From the NCBI GenBank assembly GCA_038209275.1, contig JBBQXW010000129.1, positions 1-17,749 of the forward strand: a DNA stretch of 17,749 bases, written 5' to 3'. The stretch is from L227-5C sp038209275 (GTDB lineage: Bacteria > Chloroflexota > Chloroflexia > Chloroheliales > Chloroheliaceae). Below are positions 1-6,560 of the stretch, in pieces; the first letter of the stretch is position 1, and every line of letters begins with the position of its first letter. The translations under genes were made by a program, and so were the position numbers. The notes below the pieces were generated by a model, which saw only the letters and a program-made list of their open reading frames with translations, searched no databases and was not told the origin of the DNA.

Positions 1-887
1 CCCTGCTGGGCTAATGGCTTGCCAAAGGCAACGCGGCGATTGGCCCGCCAGCACATCAGTTCCAGCGCACGCTGGGCCGCGCCAACCGAGCGCATACAAT
101 GGTGAATCCGGCCTGGCCCAAGCCGGGCTTGAGCAATCGCGAAACCGCCGCCTTCTTCGCCCAGCAAATTGCTGACCGGGACGCGCACGTTGTCATAGGT
201 TAGTTCGCAATGACCCCCGCCCCCGCTATGCCCGAAGACCGGGATAGCTCGCTCTACCGTCAGGCCGGGCGTATCGAGTGGCACAATTACCATGCTCTGC
301 TGTTTGTGGCGGTTGGCGTTCTCCGGGTCGGTTTTGCCCATTGTAATGGCAAATTTGCAGCGTTTACTGGCCGCGCCAGAAATAAACCACTTGCGCCCAT
401 TGATTACATATTGGTCGCCTTCACGCACAATCGAAAGTTGAATATTGGTCGCATCGGAACTGGCAACGTCCGGTTCGGTCATGGCAAAACAGGAGCGAAT
501 AGTGCCATCGAGCAAAGGTTTGAGCCAGCGTTCTTTTTGCTCCGACGTACCGAACTCGGCCAGGATTTCCATATTGCCCGTATCGGGCGCGGCACAATTA
601 AAAACGGCGGAAGACCAGCTTACCCGCCCCATAATTTCGGCTAACGGCGCGTATTCCAGATTGGTCAGGCCGCCGCCGTATTCGGGGATGGGCAGAAAAA
701 AGTTCCATAGCCCTTCGGTCTTGGCAACCTCTTTCAGTTCGTCAATGATTTCGGGATGGTGGTGCGGGTCGCCCGAAGCGGCGATTTGTTGCTTTACTAA
801 TTTCTCGTTGGGGTAAATATACTTGTCAAAAAAAGTTTGAACCTGGTCAATCAATTGGAGCGTTTTCTCCGAATGGTTAAAATCCAT
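1..887 (-). CDS. Acyl-CoA dehydrogenase, ACAD10/11-like (3' end beyond window)
   Basis: Flavoprotein expected to catalyse the alpha,beta-dehydrogenation of an acyl-CoA in the cytoplasm, passing electrons to electron-transfer flavoprotein. The first 295 residues are present. The N-terminal helical domain spans about 1-130. The middle beta domain begins with the family signature AMTEPDVASSDA (135-146), followed by NGRKWFISGA (163-172), the flavin-binding strand region. The C-terminal helical domain starts near 255 with GPGRIHHCMRSVGAAQRALE, a stretch I associate with the ACAD10/ACAD11 subgroup, which favours long or branched acyl chains. The catalytic glutamate region lies beyond the edge. The ATG at 887 is chosen because AAGGAG stands 7-8 bases upstream and the N-terminus has normal family length. 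The gene reads towards the left edge, so its operon partners are not visible. The family is sure; the substrate is inferred. Confidence 0.93.
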   Translation of the reverse strand, partial: MDFNHSEKTLQLIDQVQTFFDKYIYPNEKLVKQQIAASGDPHHHPEIIDELKEVAKTEGLWNFFLPIPEYGGGLTNLEYAPLAEIMGRVSWSSAVFNCAAPDTGNMEILAEFGTSEQKERWLKPLLDGTIRSCFAMTEPDVASSDATNIQLSIVREGDQYVINGRKWFISGAASKRCKFAITMGKTDPENANRHKQQSMVIVPLDTPGLTVERAIPVFGHSGGGGHCELTYDNVRVPVSNLLGEEGGGFAIAQARLGPGRIHHCMRSVGAAQRALELMCWRANRRVAFGKPLAQQ

Positions 888-932
888 AAAATTCTCCTTT
901 TGCTAAAGCATCTTTGTCGGTAGCACTCATTA

Positions 933-1013
933 AGAACCTGTCTCGGTAGGGGTTTGAAGGGGCAAACCCTTTAGTTGGGCGCAATTCATTGCGCCCCTAC
1001 TACAATAGGTTCT
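933..1013. repeat. Nested palindromic element, GGTAGGGG family (copy A)
   Basis: Outer arms AGAACCT (933-939) and AGGTTCT (1007-1013) enclose GTAGGGG (946-952) and CCCCTAC (994-1000). Inside are two hairpins, GGTTTGAAGGGGCAAACC and GGGCGCAATTCATTGCGCCC. It lies between the start of the acyl-CoA dehydrogenase gene and the end of gyrA. It shares the GGTAGGGG/CCCCTACC terminal design and two-hairpin core with the copies near 1055 and 8471, but the inner arms differ in sequence. Confidence 0.75.
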
Positions 1014-1054
1014 AAGCGGGGAAAGGATTATTTGACCTCAAAATTTCCTAACGC

Positions 1055-1126
1055 GGTAGAGGTTCGATTTATCGAACCCAATTGGGCTTGACCCTTCAAA
1101 CCCCTACCAGTTTTGAAATTGGTTTT
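1055..1126. repeat. Palindromic element, GGTAGGGG family (copy B)
   Basis: GGTAGAGG (1055-1062) pairs with CCCCTACC (1101-1108). The core contains the hairpin GGTTCGATTTATCGAACC and a second imperfect hairpin, GGGCTTGACCCTTCAAACCC. The right flank, GTTTTGAAATTGGTTTT, is also shared with the copy at 8471-8544 (GTTGTGAAACTGGTTTT). The repeated unit is therefore about 72 bp and has a defined orientation. Confidence 0.8.
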
Positions 1127-1146
1127 CAAGCACTTGCCCCAATAAC

Positions 1147-1197
1147 TATTCAGACGATGCCACCCGCGTTAGAAGCGTGGGCAACATCGTCTGAATA
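1147..1197. repeat. Inverted repeat with 13-bp perfect arms downstream of gyrA
   Basis: TATTCAGACGATG (1147-1159) and CATCGTCTGAATA (1185-1197) are perfect inverted arms around a GC-rich loop that can pair further. It lies 37 bases past the gyrA stop, so it could end the gyrA transcript. No T-run follows on the minus strand, so a classical Rho-independent terminator is not shown. The rest of the 888-1233 gap holds only the two repeats above. Confidence 0.6.
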
Positions 1198-1233
1198 TAG
1201 GGCAAATTTTAAATTTCGAGAACCAGTCTGTCG

Positions 1234-3837
1234 CTACTCGTCGCTGTCCTCATCGGTATCGGTGTCAATATCGTTATCGGCATCAAGTGGTTTGTGACCG
1301 TTACCGTTAGGGCTGTGCAGACCGTTGGAACTATGACCATTGAGCGAAAGCGGGCTGTGACCGTTGCCGTTCATATTAACATCAACTGGCTTGCGGCTGG
1401 CTTTTTCTTCGGTCAGAATAGCCACTGAAGCTACCACATCCGATCTACCCTCTTTGAAGGTCATGACCATCACGCCCTGGGCTGCCCGGCCCTGCCGCGA
1501 AATTTCGCGGGCCGCGATGCGCGTAACCATGCCACCCGTCGTGACTATCATTACCTCGTCGGTATCGTAAACCACGCGAGTAGCAACGATACGGCCTATC
1601 TTGGGATTGAGCTTCATTGCGATAACGCCCTGCCCGTAGCGCCCGTGTAGCGGGAACTCCTCGATAGGGGTACGCTTGCCCAGGCCGTTTGAGGTAATAA
1701 TCAGCACATCGGCATCCTTCGCGCCAGGGTCAACCACATCCATGCCGACTACCATATCGCCATCGTTGACCAACTTAATCGCGTTCACGCCGATAGCATC
1801 ACGGCCCATCGCCCGTACTTCTTCTTCACTAAAGCGAATGGCCTTGCCTTCGGCGGTAGTCATAATCACTTCGTGCTTACCGGGCGATTCCCAGACAAAG
1901 CTGAGTTCGTCTTTATCTTCGAGCCGGATAGCAATCAAGCCGTTCGAGCGAACCGAGCTAAAGTCGCTCAAATGAGTACGCTTGATTTTGCCTTGCCGCG
2001 TCGCCATAATCAAATATTTCGATCTGTTGAAATCATTCACGGGTAGCACGCTGGTCACTTGCTCGTTCTGGTCAATCGAAATCAAGTTGATGAGCGGCAG
2101 ACCTTTGGCGGTACGTCCGGTATCGGGAACTTCATGAGCTTTTAGCTGGAAGACCCGTCCTTTATTGGTGAAGAAAAGCAAGCTGTCCATCGTCGTACAG
2201 ACAATCGTGTGCTTGACGAAATCTTCTTCGCGGGTGGTCATGCCGTTGATGCCCTTGCCGCCGCGTCGCTGGGTCTTGTAGGTATCGTGCGACAGGCGCT
2301 TGATGTAGCCCCGGTTGGTGATGGTAGCCAGAATCGTCTCGTCGGGGATTAAATCTTCCGCCGAAAGGTCGCCATCGGCTTCTTCCAAAATCACGGTGCG
2401 GCGCTGGTCGCCATATTTGTCCCGAATTTGCTTCAGGTCGGTTTGAATCAGGGTCAACATTTTCTTGGGATTGTCGAGCAAATCCTGCAAACTGGCGATT
2501 TGTTTCTGCAACTCTTTCTGCTCGTCTTCCATCTTCTGACGTTCCAAAAGGGCCAGACGGCGCAGTTGCATATCCAGAATAGCCTGAGTTTGGGCTTCGC
2601 TAAAGTCGAACGGCGCGGCCATCAAGTCGGCCTTCGGGCTTTTCGATTCACGGATAGTTTTGATTACCGCGTCAATCATATCAATCGCCTTGAGCATACC
2701 TTCGAGGATGTGGGCGCGGGCCTGGGCTTTGGCTAAATCGAAGCGGGTACGCCGGGTAATAACTTCCTGCCGCCAATCAATATGGTATTGCAACATCCGC
2801 TTGAGCGAAAGCACCCGCGGCACTTTGCCGTTTTCAATTAGGGCCAGCATATTGCAGCCAAAGCTGGTTTGTAGCTGGGTATATTTGAAAAGCTGGTTCA
2901 TGACTTTCTTGGGCTGGGCATCGCGCTTCAGGTCAACCACCAGACGGATGCCGTTGCGGTCACTTTCGTCGTTCATATCGCTGATGCCGTCAATCTTGCC
3001 ATCCTTGACCAGTTCGGCGATACGTTCCTGCAAAGTCTTTTTGCTGACCATATAGGGCAGTTCGCTGACGATAATGCTGTAGCGACCTTTGTTCTCTTCC
3101 ATGTGGTACTTGGCCCGCACGATAATGCGTCCGCGCCCGGTGGTGTAAGCCTCGCGGATACCATCGCGGCCCAAAATAATGCCGCCAGTCGGGAAATCCG
3201 GGCCGGGCAAGCGTTCGGCCAGTTCTTCAATCGTGGCGTTTGGATTTTCAATCAGGTAGGCAATCGCGTCGCACAGTTCGTTTAAATTGTGCGGCGGAAT
3301 ATTGGTTGCCATACCAACGGCGATACCTTGTGACCCGTTCAAAAGCAAATTGGGCAACTTGGCGGGCAGTACGCTCGGCTCCATATCCTTGCCATCGTAG
3401 TTGGGAATAAAATCTACGGTATCTTTATCTATATCCTGCAATAGCTCGTCCGAAATCTGGGTCATCCGAGCTTCGGTATAACGCTGGGCGGCAGGCGGGT
3501 CATCATCTATACTGCCAAAGTTTCCCTGACCATCAACTAACTGGTAACGCATGGAGAAGTCCTGGGCCATACGCACCATCGTATCATAGATTGCGGTATC
3601 GCCATGGGGGTGATATTTACCCATCACCTCGCCGACGATACGGGCGCTCTTGCGATACGGGCCAGTGGAGCGGTAAGCGTTTTCATTCATCGAATAAAGG
3701 ATACGGCGGTGTACGGGCTTGAGGCCGTCGCGTACATCGGGCAAGGCGCGCTGGACGATTACGCTCATCGCGTAGTCCAGGTAAGCACTCCGCATCTGCT
3801 CATCAATATCTACGGCTCGAATGTTGCCGATTTCCAT
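1234..3837 (-). CDS. gyrA: DNA gyrase subunit A
   Basis: Breaks and rejoins DNA in the A2B2 gyrase that introduces negative supercoils using ATP. The protein has 867 residues. The winged-helix/tower region holds the active-site tyrosine Tyr120 in AAQRYTEARM. The quinolone-resistance region reads HPHGDTAIYD, with Thr81 and Asp85 at the positions that are usually Ser83 and Asp87 in E. coli numbering. The beta-pinwheel domain carries a canonical GyrA box, QRRGGKG (523-529), which separates it from ParC. The last 46 residues (822-867) form a disordered tail rich in Asn, Gly and His, then Asp/Glu. ATG 3837 is preferred over an upstream TTG at 3867. The promoter start site would fall near 3878, leaving the TTG almost no leader, while homologues start MEIGNI-like. 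A weak AGGGAG lies 12 bases upstream. No gyrB is adjacent. Confidence 0.98.
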   Translation of the reverse strand: MEIGNIRAVDIDEQMRSAYLDYAMSVIVQRALPDVRDGLKPVHRRILYSMNENAYRSTGPYRKSARIVGEVMGKYHPHGDTAIYDTMVRMAQDFSMRYQLVDGQGNFGSIDDDPPAAQRYTEARMTQISDELLQDIDKDTVDFIPNYDGKDMEPSVLPAKLPNLLLNGSQGIAVGMATNIPPHNLNELCDAIAYLIENPNATIEELAERLPGPDFPTGGIILGRDGIREAYTTGRGRIIVRAKYHMEENKGRYSIIVSELPYMVSKKTLQERIAELVKDGKIDGISDMNDESDRNGIRLVVDLKRDAQPKKVMNQLFKYTQLQTSFGCNMLALIENGKVPRVLSLKRMLQYHIDWRQEVITRRTRFDLAKAQARAHILEGMLKAIDMIDAVIKTIRESKSPKADLMAAPFDFSEAQTQAILDMQLRRLALLERQKMEDEQKELQKQIASLQDLLDNPKKMLTLIQTDLKQIRDKYGDQRRTVILEEADGDLSAEDLIPDETILATITNRGYIKRLSHDTYKTQRRGGKGINGMTTREEDFVKHTIVCTTMDSLLFFTNKGRVFQLKAHEVPDTGRTAKGLPLINLISIDQNEQVTSVLPVNDFNRSKYLIMATRQGKIKRTHLSDFSSVRSNGLIAIRLEDKDELSFVWESPGKHEVIMTTAEGKAIRFSEEEVRAMGRDAIGVNAIKLVNDGDMVVGMDVVDPGAKDADVLIITSNGLGKRTPIEEFPLHGRYGQGVIAMKLNPKIGRIVATRVVYDTDEVMIVTTGGMVTRIAAREISRQGRAAQGVMVMTFKEGRSDVVASVAILTEEKASRKPVDVNMNGNGHSPLSLNGHSSNGLHSPNGNGHKPLDADNDIDTDTDEDSDE

Positions 3838-3884
3838 GGTCTGTGATACTCCCTTGCTTAGGAACAATATATTCTAACTTGAAT

Positions 3885-3913
3885 ATTATACCATTTTTAC
3901 TCGTTAAGGTCAA
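3885..3913 (-). promoter_or_regulatory. gyrA sigma70-type promoter
   Basis: Read on the minus strand, TTGACC (3908-3913) and a perfect TATAAT (3885-3890) are separated by exactly 17 bases. This places the start about 40 bases upstream of the gyrA ATG. The -35 hexamer is part of the left arm of the palindromic cassette 3908-4000. Confidence 0.85.
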
Positions 3914-4000
3914 AGAATAGAACTTTTAGCGATAAAAATTTAAGGCTTTGCAAAGCCCTAAATTTTTAGCACATTGCGAGTTATGTTCTATTCTTTGGCC
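3908..4000. repeat. 93-bp palindromic cassette at the gyrA promoter
   Basis: The outer arms GGTCAAAGAATAGAAC (3908-3923) and GTTCTATTCTTTGGCC (3985-4000) match in inverted orientation with one mismatch. An inner near-palindrome spans 3934-3967: 17-base arms, one mismatch, centred on TTTGCAAA. The cassette looks like a mobile or amplified palindromic unit that supplies or abuts the gyrA -35 box. Confidence 0.75.
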
Positions 4001-4037
4001 GTTAGTTTTGGATTTTTGCAAAAATCCAAAACTAACG
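4000..4037. repeat. Perfect 38-bp palindrome
   Basis: The half-site CGTTAGTTTTGGATTTTTG is followed immediately by its exact reverse complement, with the centre between 4018 and 4019. No T-run directly follows it. It abuts the palindromic cassette on its left. An IS630 remnant follows on the right. Confidence 0.85.
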
Positions 4038-4052
4038 CAAAACGAAAAATTC

Positions 4053-4089
4053 TAAGCTTCTAAAGATTTTGCAAAATCTTTAAAGCTTA
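4053..4089. repeat. Near-perfect palindrome
   Basis: TAAGCTTCTAAAGATTTTG (4053-4071) pairs with the following 18 bases with one bulged base; the centre is TTTTGCAAAA. It is the third palindrome in 180 bp, and all three are centred on TTGCAA. Confidence 0.75.
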
Positions 4090-4185
4090 TTACAACTCCA
4101 GGCAAATAAGGTGCGGAATTGGTGGCAGGGAAAGCAGAAATCTGGTATAGTCCACGCCAAAAACTAAAGCTAAAGGAGGCTAAAA

Positions 4186-4467
4186 GTGCGCGGACGTAAA
4201 TCAAAGCTCATCATCCAAATCGAACCTCAAACCCGGCTAAAAATGGAAGCTCTTTTGCGTACCCAAAAAACTAAAGCGGGATTAGCCCGCCGGGTGCGCG
4301 GAATGTTACTACTCGAACAAGGCCAGTCTTTTATAGCGACTGCTCAACAAATAGGAATGTCACAACAACATTTGCGTAAGTGGGCCAAACCCTTTGTGGC
4401 AGACGGTTTGGAAGGATTGAAAGATAAAGCTAAACCAGGGCGACCACCCTTTTTTCCCCTGAAGTAG
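4186..4467 (+). pseudogene. IS630-type transposase, N-terminal HTH part (frame 1)
   Basis: Encodes 93 residues from a GTG with a strong AAAGGAGG 6 bases upstream. The basic start (MRGRKSKLIIQIEP) is followed by a helix-turn-helix, SFIATAQQIGMSQQHLRKWA (about 49-68), and the KPGRPPFF linker typical of the family. The frame ends at TAG 4465-4467, just after a run of six T and four C (4450-4459). The continuation (PEVALHIVKMACELP...) is in the -1 frame, so one base has been lost, or a programmed -1 shift on the T6C4 run is used. Because the catalytic half is missing downstream, the gene cannot yield a working transposase either way. Confidence 0.8.
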
Positions 4468-4739
4468 CTTTACACATCGTCAAAATGGCCTGCGAATTAC
4501 CTGACCAGCGTGGTTGCTCCCTCTCCCAATGGGATTGTGAAGAACTGGCCCGTCAATTGGTCGCCGAAGGGATTGTCACCACTATTTCGCGCGAAATGGT
4601 GCGGCGCATTTTAGCCCATCACAAGCTCAAACCCTGGCGGTATCACCTGTGGCTTTCGCCTAAAGTACCCCGCGATGAAGCTTTTGTGCAAACGGTGCGA
4701 ATGTTGGTGGCGCTGTACAGCCGCGAATTAGAGAAGTGA
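4458..4739 (+). pseudogene. IS630-type transposase, second part (frame 2), truncated
   Basis: Continues the transposase in the -1 frame: PEVALHIVKMACELPDQRGC, then a second helix-turn-helix (about WDCEELARQLVAEG and ISREMVRRILAHH), the KLKPWRYHLWLSPKVPRDE motif of the family, and FVQTVRMLVALYSRELEK. The stop is TGA 4737-4739. An intact protein would continue into the DDE domain (a segment such as DEKT), which is absent here. An internal ATG at 4485 could serve as a start but has no clear ribosome-binding site. It is read antisense by the chimeric tail of the neighbouring membrane-protein remnant. Confidence 0.8.
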
Positions 4740-5230
4740 GCGCCTGGATGAATTTGCCTGGGACTTTGAGCCTCTTCAAGACTTAACAAACCCAGCTCAT
4801 TTCGACCAGGGGGTAAGTTCAGTTCTATTTCTAAAGTAGTTGGTTCAGCCGAGGATACTGGCTGTTCTAGTATCAACTGCTGGTTGAAGCGTAGTTGCAA
4901 AGTACGCGGGGTGGCAAAAGCCTGTAGCTTAATCCTCAGTTGGGTTTTTTGAGCTATAAAATTGGTGGTATATAATAAACTGTTTTTATCAGTCCAACGC
5001 CACAAAGTGGTCTTGTCCTGTTCAGGCGAATACCAACCACTTCCCAGCGCCAGTTTTACCTGAGATCGGGTCGAGGCTACCGAGGTCAAATATTGTTCAT
5101 GTACTCGATAAATCGCCAATGCCTCATCCTGATAGACCAGTTGGTTGCTACCGTAGTGGTTGGTGATTAAATTAGTCACGTCGTACCGAGTGAAAGATAA
5201 TGGGTTTTTGCCGCAACAAATGCCAACCAA
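4643..5230 (-). pseudogene. Decayed polytopic membrane protein, C-terminal fragment with IS-derived tail
   Basis: The 195-codon frame contains a soluble C-terminal portion: ITNHYGSNQLVYQDEALAIYRV, then a beta-rich stretch ending LNLPPGRNELGLLSLEEAQSPRQ. It resembles the periplasmic end of large glycosyltransferase-like or YfhO-like membrane proteins of Chloroflexota; this is recognition by pattern only. From about 4740 downwards the frame reads the antisense of the transposase, so the natural C-terminus is lost. At 5172-5339 a different frame encodes a membrane segment (KALAGAIMALTFCIYTDWYN, then TIYLLAYSLFYFGWHLL) that belongs to the middle of the same protein. The gene has therefore lost internal blocks and been frameshifted. 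Confidence 0.7.
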
Positions 5231-5655
5231 AGTAAAACAGGCTGTAAGCCAACAGATAAATCGTATTATACCAATCAGTATAAATACAAAAAGTAAGGGC
5301 CATTATTGCCCCAGCCAGGGCTTTTTTATTTAATTTATTACCCTGCTCAAAAAGGAAAGAACAGCATATCGGTCAGGTAAGGGTTGTGGACGTGAAATAG
5401 GGCCTGACGCACCCACCAGAAGTTCCACAGGTTTTGGAGGCGGTCTTCCACTGCTACCCCGGAGACGGCAGTAGTAAAATTAAAGATGGTTGGATAGGTA
5501 AAAAAGACGGTTAAAAGGCCAAAGAAGACAAATGGGCCGCCCCATCTCAACCACCAGGAGCGGCTGGCTTCTAACTCTAAGGGTGGGTTAGTAGTATTAT
5601 CTAGTGGTGGTTCACTAGGGTTTGTCGCTGTTATTGGGTGGGAAAAAGCTTTCAC
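5172..5655 (-). pseudogene. Decayed polytopic membrane protein, N-terminal and middle fragments
   Basis: The N-terminal piece (5347-5655, GTG start, 102 codons) has a cytoplasmic lead of about 35 residues, one membrane helix (GPFVFFGLLTVFFTYPTIF) and the motif EDRLQNLWNFWWVRQALFHVHNPYLTDMLFFPF. It stops at TGA where homologues continue with several helices. The middle piece (5172-5339, another frame) encodes a hydrophobic helix pair around FCIYTDWYNTIYLLAYSLFYFGW. Together with the C-terminal fragment below 5230 these read as one former gene of perhaps 500-700 codons with at least two internal deletions. No good ribosome-binding site precedes the GTG, because a TAGAA tandem repeat occupies that place. 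Confidence 0.7.
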
Positions 5656-5663
5656 ATTATTTT

Positions 5664-5690
5664 TTCTATTCTATTCTATTCTATTCTATT
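5664..5690. repeat. Pentanucleotide tandem repeat (TTCTA x5)
   Basis: Five exact copies of TTCTA plus a partial sixth (TAGAA on the minus strand) lie between two outward-facing pseudogenes, directly upstream of the GTG of the membrane-protein remnant. Copy number changes here could have altered translation or spacing when that gene was intact. Confidence 0.9.
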
Positions 5691-5695
5691 TTGGT

Positions 5696-6268
5696 TTGGG
5701 AAATAACCCGCTCGTCCTTAAAACTCAAATCAAGCTTACACTACTGGAATTAGACCAGCTTTACCAGCTTTACCAGCTTTACCAACAGCTACATCAGCAA
5801 AGCTTAAAATTAGCCGTAACCGAAGAGCGTAACCGGCTGGCTCGTGAAATTCACGATGTGCTGGCCCAGGGGCTGACCGCCATTATTCTTCAAGTGGAAG
5901 CGACCTATGTCAGCCGTAATGACCCGGTAATAGTGGCAAAGCGATTGGCCTAGATTAACGAACTGGCTCACCATAATTTGCACGAAGCGCGTCGCTCCGT
6001 AGCTAATTTAAGACCACTCCCACTGGATGGTAGTTCGCTTCTCGAAGCGCTCGAACGCAAAGTAATTGAGTTTAAGGCTGAAACCGCCACTAAAACTTAT
6101 GGCCTGAGCAGTATGCACGAACGCGCCCGATTAGTTGGTGGTTGGGTCACGCTACAAAGTAAGCTCGGAGAAGGGTGTCGCATCCGGGTAATTGTGCCCT
6201 ATCTTAAAGCCCGCGAGTGGGAGGCAGGGCGAACCGAAGCACGGGGTATAGAGCAAGTTCGGGTCTAA
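5696..6268 (+). pseudogene. Decayed NarL/DegS-type sensor histidine kinase
   Basis: One frame carries the HisKA_3 box (TEERNRLAREIHDVLAQGLTA, with the phospho-acceptor His) after a short linker. It is interrupted by TAG at 5951-5953, where homologues usually have a coding residue (RLA-stop-INELAHHNLHEARRSVANL). It then resumes in the same frame to LRPLPLDGSSLLEALERKV. Next it jumps from EFKAETATK straight to TYGLSSMHERARLVGG, the G2 region of the ATP-binding domain. The N and D boxes, roughly 80-100 residues, are therefore deleted. The N-terminal sensor part is also missing. A TTG at 5696 opens the frame but is unlikely to be a real start. A 9-base unit (AGCTTTACC) is tandemly repeated at 5757-5785, giving LYQLYQLYQQ. 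No response regulator follows. Confidence 0.85.
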
Positions 6269-6502
6269 GCTCGACTTTGTACAATTTTGGAGGAGAAACC
6301 TGTAACGTTTGAACTTAGGCTCAGTTTTCAGCAGGTTTTCCTCCACATGCCGTTGAAAATGGCATGTTAGAAAAATCCAGAGCGCTTAATAATTCGTTTT
6401 CAGCCTTTTGAGAGCTTGCGCTCAACTACGCTTGAGTTCAACAGCTAACATTGGCTTAGTTAGCGCTCAACCTTCTCGATTTTTGTACAAAGTCGAGCTT
6501 AG
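6265..6502. mobile_element. 238-bp MITE-like element with perfect 20-bp terminal inverted repeats
   Basis: CTAAGCTCGACTTTGTACAA (6265-6284) is exactly inverted at 6483-6502. If the outermost bases are read as TA target duplications, the layout fits an IS630/Tc1-type miniature element: TA, AGCTCGAC...GTCGAGCT, TA. Inside lie a hairpin with 13-14 base arms (6289-6302 with 6332-6344, one bulge) and ACATGCC/GGCATGT (6345-6351 with 6361-6367). It has no convincing gene. Its left end overlaps the stop of the decayed kinase. Its right end sits just upstream of the promoter-like box of the intact kinase. Confidence 0.65.
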
Positions 6503-6506
6503 AAAA

Positions 6507-6515
6507 TGCTATAAT
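6507..6515 (+). promoter_or_regulatory. Extended -10 promoter for the GAF sensor kinase
   Basis: TGCTATAAT matches the extended -10 consensus (TGnTATAAT). The only -35-like hexamer nearby, TTGTAC (6483-6488), is 21 bases upstream, within the right end of the MITE-like element. Its start site would be about 40 bases before the ATG at 6561. Confidence 0.55.
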
Positions 6516-6560
6516 AAAGCGAACAATCAAGAATGGAATTTTGAGCAAGAGTCGCCAATT

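Larger units (their letters stand above)
4172..4740 (+). mobile_element. IS630-type insertion sequence remnant
   Basis: Only the 5' part of the transposase gene remains: the DNA-binding half in two frames. The catalytic DDE half is absent. Sequence after about 4740 belongs to the 3' end of a membrane-protein gene on the other strand, so the right boundary is a deletion or recombination junction. No terminal inverted repeat could be paired at the two sides. The left end probably lies between 4090 and 4172, where I see nothing diagnostic beyond a TATAGT -10-like box at 4146-4151. Confidence 0.75.

Noticed and set aside
210..816. Two overlapping plus-strand open frames of 144 and 123 codons
   Set aside because: They lie antisense to the acyl-CoA dehydrogenase gene, lack ribosome-binding sites and show no domain; the minus strand carries clear family motifs throughout.
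933..1126. CRISPR-like spacing of the two neighbouring repeats
   Set aside because: There are only two unequal copies, each a nested palindrome without unique spacers of regular length, and no cas genes.
2428..3285. Several open frames on both strands inside gyrA
   Set aside because: They are shadow frames of gyrA; none has a recognisable motif or start signal.
4186..4739. An active, complete IS630 transposase using programmed frameshifting
   Set aside because: Even with a -1 shift the product ends before the catalytic DDE domain, so it cannot be active.
5664..5690. Phase-variable expression through the TAGAA array
   Set aside because: The gene that starts after it is a fragment with further stops, so variation in repeat number would have no functional protein to control now.
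6408..6560. Upstream extension of the GAF sensor kinase by 51 residues
   Set aside because: The extension runs through the MITE-like element and the promoter-like box and has no family-like sequence; the ATG at 6561 fits better.
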